DNA from: Thiotrichaceae bacterium UBA4486
GTDB lineage: Bacteria > Pseudomonadota > Gammaproteobacteria > Eutrophobiales > Eutrophobiaceae
Length of the DNA stretch: 15,479 bases
Reading direction: 5' to 3'
Assembly (NCBI GenBank): GCA_002389045.1
Contig: DGNS01000004.1
Location: 1-15,479 of the forward strand
Shown: in pieces, positions 12,831-15,479 of the stretch
How the letters are laid out: every line of letters starts with the position of its first letter
Position numbering within the stretch: the first letter of the stretch is position 1
The notes under the pieces: generated by a model
Database searches by the model: none
Told to the model about the DNA's origin: nothing
What the model saw: the letters and a program-made list of their open reading frames with translations, nothing else
Translations under genes and position numbers: made by a program

Positions 12831-13133
12831 ACTGTTTCCTCCGTTAATTCGCTGCAGTCATTCGCTGATCCGTACAGAATCAGGTTCCCTGAACAAGCAA
12901 CAGCATTTCTCATCACGGCGACCTTTTCTCTGGTAATCCATTGATTGGGTAACACCGTCTGCGCGGGTAACTGACCGGTTCGCACCGGATCGTACATTAA
13001 GCATGCATCGTTTGTGGATGATGCACCCGCGGTCTTTGACGTCTGACAGATTCTTTCTGCCAGTCCAAAGTCTGAAACCGGTAATCGCGTAAGTTCATGC
13101 GATTACCGCTGATTCAACACATTTCGTAATCGA
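12831..13133 (-). promoter_or_regulatory. rplA-rplJ spacer: probable promoter and L10 autoregulatory leader region
   Basis: This is the longest gene-free stretch (303 bases). No coding frame in it has recognisable homology. It is rich in inverted repeats on the transcribed strand: 13079-13108 (10 bp), 13034-13070 (8 bp plus an outer 5 bp across an internal loop), 13004-13025 (6 bp), and 12975-12988 (CCGGT-GCGA-ACCGG, a GNRA tetraloop). Two short stems near the ribosome binding site, 12865-12883 and 12880-12892, overlap and exclude each other. In E. coli this interval holds the PL10 promoter and the leader RNA bound by L10-(L7/L12); I infer the same role here. I could not pick a convincing -35/-10 pair. 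The region ends with the rplJ ribosome binding site GGAGG. Confidence 0.6.
13079..13108 (-). repeat. Strong stem-loop 25 bases after rplA
   Basis: CGGTAATCGC (13079-13088) and GCGATTACCG (13099-13108) form a perfect 10-bp stem around a 10-base loop. The sequence after it on the transcribed strand is GTTTCAGAC, too poor in T for a convincing intrinsic terminator. It may be a weak attenuator between the rplKA and rplJL units, a processing signal, or the first element of the rplJ leader. The structure is clear; the role is not. Confidence 0.6.
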
Positions 13134-13829
13134 TCACAGGGACAGTGAACTCTGATCTACCAGAATTCCGGGTCCCATCGTCGTCGATAGACTTACTTTT
13201 TTCATATAAACGCCCTTGGCATTGCCGGGCTTGGCCTTGACCAGGTCACTGAGAAGCCTGTCCAGATTCTCTTTCAGGGCATCCACCTCGAATGAAACCT
13301 TGCCGATGGCGCAGTGAATAATGCCGTTCTTGTCGGTCCGGTAACGCACCTGACCGGCCTTGGCGTTCTCGACAGCCTGCTTGACGTCCTTGGTGACAGT
13401 GCCGACCTTGGGGTTGGGCATCAGACCCCTGGGACCCAGCACCTTGCCGAGCTTGCCGACTACAGCCATGGCGTCCGGCGTGGCGATAACCACGTCAAAG
13501 GCGATATCACCCTTGAGCATGGTCTCGGCCAGATCCTCGAAACCGACGACATCGGCACCGGTTTCGCGGGCGGCGTCGGCCAGCTCTCCCTGAGCAAACA
13601 CAGCGACGCGTACAGTCTTGCCGGTACCCTTGGGCAGCACGGTGGATCCCCTGACCTGTTGATCGGACTTGCGCGCATCAACGCCCAGGTTGACGGCGAC
13701 TTCCACTGATTCGTCAAATTTGACCGCGGAACATTCCTTTAATAATTGCAGCGCCTCGGTGACAGGATAGAGCTTGCCGTGTTCAATCTTTTCACGAATA
13801 GACTTGATGCGTTTTGAAAGTCTGGCCAT
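13134..13829 (-). CDS. rplA: 50S ribosomal protein L1
   Basis: Binds 23S rRNA at the L1 stalk, which moves deacylated tRNA out of the E site. In E. coli it also represses the rplKA mRNA. The product is 231 aa, against 234 in E. coli, starting MARLSKRIKSIREKI. Family signatures are present: FDESVEVAVNLGVDARKSDQ in the first domain, GKLGKVLGPRGLMPNPKVGTVT in the second, and a C-terminal end SLSTTMGPGILVD. The ATG (13827-13829) touches the rplK stop codon with no base between, and its GGAGG site is inside the last rplK codons, so translation of the two genes is almost certainly coupled. This matches the need for equal amounts of L11 and L1. Confidence 0.98.
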   Translation of the reverse strand: MARLSKRIKSIREKIEHGKLYPVTEALQLLKECSAVKFDESVEVAVNLGVDARKSDQQVRGSTVLPKGTGKTVRVAVFAQGELADAARETGADVVGFEDLAETMLKGDIAFDVVIATPDAMAVVGKLGKVLGPRGLMPNPKVGTVTKDVKQAVENAKAGQVRYRTDKNGIIHCAIGKVSFEVDALKENLDRLLSDLVKAKPGNAKGVYMKKVSLSTTMGPGILVDQSSLSL

Positions 13830-14261
13830 TTACACACCCTCCGTATCGATGCCCATACTGCGGGCCGTTCCGGCAATGGTGCGAACAGCAGCATCCAGAT
13901 CCGCAGACGTCAAATCCGGTTCCTTGGTTTTGGCAATTTCCTCGAGCTGGGCGCGGGTGACCTTGCCGACTTTTTTGGTATTGGGGGTCCCGCTGCCGCT
14001 TTTGACTCCGGCAGCTTTCTTCAACAGATGCGCGGCGGGTGTAGTCTTGCTGACAAAGGTAAAGCTCTTGTCCGAGAAAACCGTGATTACCACCGGTACC
14101 GGCAGGCCCTGTTCCATGTCCTGGGTCTGGGCGTTAAATGCCTTGCAGAATTCCATGATGTTGATGCCGTGTTGGCCAAGTGCCGGCCCCACCGGCGGAC
14201 TCGGGTTGGCCTGACCTGCAGGCACCTGCAACTTGATATAAGTGTCTATCTTTTTAGCCAC
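13830..14261 (-). CDS. rplK: 50S ribosomal protein L11
   Basis: Part of the GTPase-associated centre with L10 and 23S rRNA; also needed for RelA activation on stalled ribosomes and the target region of thiostrepton-type antibiotics. The product is 143 aa (142 in E. coli). The N-terminal proline-rich signature QANPSPPVGPALGQHGINI lies at about residues 18-36. The C-terminal rRNA-binding domain starts near residue 70. The start is GTG at 14259-14261, giving (M)AKKIDTYIKL, with a strong GGAGG site six bases upstream. It lies 108 bases after nusG and directly abuts rplA. In E. coli, L1 represses this mRNA by binding its leader. Confidence 0.98.
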   Translation of the reverse strand: MAKKIDTYIKLQVPAGQANPSPPVGPALGQHGINIMEFCKAFNAQTQDMEQGLPVPVVITVFSDKSFTFVSKTTPAAHLLKKAAGVKSGSGTPNTKKVGKVTRAQLEEIAKTKEPDLTSADLDAAVRTIAGTARSMGIDTEGV

Positions 14262-14326
14262 TTCAAACCTCCATTGGGTGCAAACGCCAGCTCACTGGTC
14301 TGGCTCCCCGGTTATGTATAACTTCA

Positions 14327-14357
14327 ATACTCCGTGCCGTTATCAGCACCGGAGTAT
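14327..14357 (-). promoter_or_regulatory. Stem-loop in the nusG-rplK spacer, possible rplK leader element
   Basis: ATACTCCGTGC (14327-14337) pairs with GCACCGGAGTAT (14346-14357), giving 7 plus 4 base pairs with one bulged base and an 8-base loop. It starts 12 bases beyond the nusG stop codon. No T-tract follows in the direction of transcription, so termination is unlikely. A second weak stem (GCCAG/CTGGC, 14286-14290 and 14300-14304) precedes the rplK ribosome binding site. E. coli has both the PL11 promoter and the L1-binding leader in this interval. I see no convincing promoter boxes, so the role is inferred from position. Confidence 0.4.
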
Positions 14358-14369
14358 CACTTGTACTGC

Positions 14370-14903
14370 CTATTCTTTCGCGACCTGGCCGAATTCGAGT
14401 TCAACCGGGGTAGAGCGACCGAAAATCAATACCGAGACCCGCAACTTGCTCTTCTCGTAGTTAACCTCCTCCACCACACCGTTGAAATCGGTAAAGGGCC
14501 CGTCCGTTACCCGCACGACCTCACCCGGCTCGAACAGAACCTTGGGCTTCGGCTTGTCAACGCCGTCTTCCACGCGCTGTAAAATAGTATTGGCTTCACT
14601 GTCACTGATGGGCGCCGGTTTATCACTGGTGCCACCAATGAACCCGAGTACGCGCGGAGCATCCTTTACCAGGTGCCAGGTAGCGTCGTTCATTTCCATT
14701 TGCACAAGCACATAGCCAGGAAAAAACATACGATCGCTCTTGCGTTTCTTACCATCACGCATCTCCACCACTTCCTCGGTGGGAACCAGGATCTCGCCAA
14801 ACTGATCTTCCATGCCACTGCGCTTGATGCGTTCCTGCAGGGAGCGCATGACCTGTGCCTCGTAGCCCGAGTAGGCGTGTACCACGTACCAGCGTAATGC
14901 CAT
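14370..14903 (-). CDS. nusG: Transcription elongation and termination factor NusG
   Basis: Binds the RNA polymerase clamp to suppress pausing, and connects it through its KOW domain to Rho or to ribosomal protein S10. The product is 177 aa, against 181 in E. coli. The NGN domain (about residues 1-115) contains RWYVVHAYSGYE and FFPGYVLVQM. The KOW domain (about 120-177) contains FEPGEVVRVTDGPFTDFNGVV, and Phe161 in IFGRSTPVEL corresponds to E. coli Phe165, the Rho and S10 contact. I chose the ATG at 14901-14903 because it begins at the family start (MALRWYVV) and has GGAGG six bases upstream; the frame is open 21 codons further but that part overlaps secE and has no homology. The gene is two bases from secE, so they are surely co-transcribed. 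Confidence 0.97.
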   Translation of the reverse strand: MALRWYVVHAYSGYEAQVMRSLQERIKRSGMEDQFGEILVPTEEVVEMRDGKKRKSDRMFFPGYVLVQMEMNDATWHLVKDAPRVLGFIGGTSDKPAPISDSEANTILQRVEDGVDKPKPKVLFEPGEVVRVTDGPFTDFNGVVEEVNYEKSKLRVSVLIFGRSTPVELEFGQVAKE

Positions 14904-14905
14904 GG

Positions 14906-15283
14906 TCAACCTCCACGTCCCATCAGGGAGCCGATTGACCAGCCCAGGAACATATCCAGCAACCACAGGAAAATGGCGACGATGACCACCATTAATATCA
15001 CCAGCAACGTGGTTTGCAGGGTTTCCTGCCGGGTAGGCCAGACCACTTTCCTGACCTCCATCTGGGCATCCTGCAGGAACTCCCAGGAATCACGCCCCTT
15101 GCGGGTTTGCAAGGCGATGAATATCGCTACCCCGGTCGCCGCCAGCAAGGCCAGCACACGCAGCAGGGTCGACTGATCGCTGTAGACATAGAAACCGACA
15201 ATGGCGGCCAGGATAATCAGTAAAGCGGCAAGCAGTTTGATTGTTTCCTGCATACCGTTAACCGTCTCAGCTTTGGAATTCAT
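14906..15283 (-). CDS. secE: Preprotein translocase subunit SecE
   Basis: Inner-membrane component that clamps SecY in the SecYEG protein export channel. The product is 125 aa, close to the 127 aa three-helix form of E. coli rather than the short single-helix form. Hydrophobic segments lie at about residues 14-34, 39-58 and 89-113. Between the second and third is the conserved amphipathic stretch and signature EVRKVVWPTRQETLQTT, followed by the essential last helix. The ATG at 15281-15283 has a GAGG site upstream. The gene follows tRNA-Trp by 40 bases; a small hairpin (CTGA/TCAG, 15303-15318) in that gap may help separate the tRNA from the mRNA. The secE stop lies two bases before nusG. Confidence 0.97.
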   Translation of the reverse strand: MNSKAETVNGMQETIKLLAALLIILAAIVGFYVYSDQSTLLRVLALLAATGVAIFIALQTRKGRDSWEFLQDAQMEVRKVVWPTRQETLQTTLLVILMVVIVAIFLWLLDMFLGWSIGSLMGRGG

Positions 15284-15323
15284 TTAACCTCTTGTATACC
15301 TTCTGACGCTTCGCTCAGGTGAA

Positions 15324-15399
15324 TGGCAGGCCAGGAGGGAATCGAACCCCCAACCTGCGGTTTTGGAGACCGCCGCTCTGCCAATTGAGCTACTGGCCT
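15324..15399 (-). tRNA. tRNA-Trp (anticodon CCA)
   Basis: A 76-base tRNA that folds fully by eye. The acceptor stem is AGGCCAG with CTGGCCT, the D stem GCTC/GAGC, the anticodon stem GCGGT/ACCGC around the loop CTCCAAA with anticodon CCA, and the T stem GGGGG/CCCTC (one G-T pair) around TTCGATT. The discriminator base is G and the terminal CCA is encoded. Tryptophan tRNA ahead of secE is the usual arrangement in this gene cluster, often after a tuf gene. It is probably processed from a transcript shared with upstream or downstream genes, as no clear promoter or terminator separates it from secE. Confidence 0.97.
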
Positions 15400-15408
15400 A
15401 AAAACACA

Positions 15409-15444
15409 GCTATTAGCCATTAGCTATTAGCTATTAGCTATTAG
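15409..15444. repeat. Heptanucleotide tandem repeat, five copies of GCTATTA
   Basis: Five head-to-tail 7-bp units run from 15409 to 15443; units 1, 3, 4 and 5 are GCTATTA and unit 2 is GCCATTA, followed by one G of a further partial unit. On the transcribed strand the unit reads TAATAGC. It starts ten bases upstream of the mature tRNA-Trp 5' end. The rest of 15400-15479 shows no gene or clear promoter. The unit places TAA or TAG stops in every minus-strand frame. Slipped-strand length variation is possible, but I cannot tell whether it has a function. Confidence 0.85.
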
Positions 15445-15479
15445 TACTCTATCAATGCCTTACTCGATAACCTTTGAGA

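Noticed and set aside
13079..13108. Intrinsic terminator after rplA
   Set aside because: The stem is strong but the following bases are GTTTCAGAC, without a T-run, so I list it as a stem-loop of unknown role.
14310..14330. rplK promoter -10 box (TATACA in the nusG-rplK spacer)
   Set aside because: No acceptable -35 element lies 16-18 bases upstream, so I did not call a promoter.
14904..14966. N-terminal extension of NusG by 21 residues
   Set aside because: The extra residues overlap the end of secE and are not homologous; the ATG at 14901-14903 has a well-placed GGAGG site.
15409..15444. CRISPR-like array
   Set aside because: The 7-bp units are directly adjacent, without spacers, so this is a simple tandem repeat.

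Overview
The window is a densely packed housekeeping block of a gammaproteobacterium. Every gene lies on the minus strand, so transcription runs from the right end of the window to the left. Reading in that direction, the order is tRNA-Trp(CCA), secE, nusG, rplK, rplA, rplJ, rplL, rpoB, rpoC, rpsL, rpsG, fusA and the first 23 bases of tuf. This is the classical fusion of the secE-nusG, rplKAJL-rpoBC (beta) and str clusters. The assignment to Gammaproteobacteria rests on protein similarity: RpoC keeps the same residue numbers as Escherichia coli for both zinc sites and the catalytic aspartates. It also rests on the unbroken rpoC-rpsL order, which is found in pseudomonads and many sulfur-oxidising lineages but not in E. 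coli. I cannot name the genus.

Layout. Positions 15400-15479 hold a short 7-bp tandem repeat upstream of the tRNA. tRNA-Trp (15324-15399) is followed by secE and nusG, which are separated by 2 bases. A 108-base spacer with a stem-loop leads into rplK-rplA, where the stop codon touches the next start codon. A 303-base structured spacer sits where the L10 autoregulatory leader and its promoter are expected, and precedes rplJ-rplL. A 167-base spacer with three hairpins, where E. coli has its rplL-rpoB attenuator, precedes rpoB-rpoC. A strong intrinsic terminator at about 3207-3270 closes the rpoBC unit. The str unit (rpsL-rpsG-fusA-tuf) then begins, probably from its own promoter.

The genes work together in gene expression. 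RpoB and RpoC form the catalytic core of RNA polymerase, and NusG couples it to Rho or the ribosome. L11, L1, L10 and L7/L12 build the mobile stalks and GTPase-activating region of the large subunit. S12 and S7 belong to the small-subunit decoding and head regions. EF-G and EF-Tu drive elongation, tRNA-Trp is a substrate, and SecE is part of the protein export channel.

I found no new multi-gene system, mobile element, CRISPR array or accessory gene; coding density is high and every protein is a full-length member of a universal family. The points worth a second look are regulatory: tandem hairpins in three spacers, a poorly ribosome-bound and possibly nearly leaderless rpsL start, a rpsL-rpsG spacer too short for the E. 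coli S7 repressor site, frequent GTG/TTG starts, a possible promoter between rpoB and rpoC, and the heptanucleotide repeat beside tRNA-Trp.
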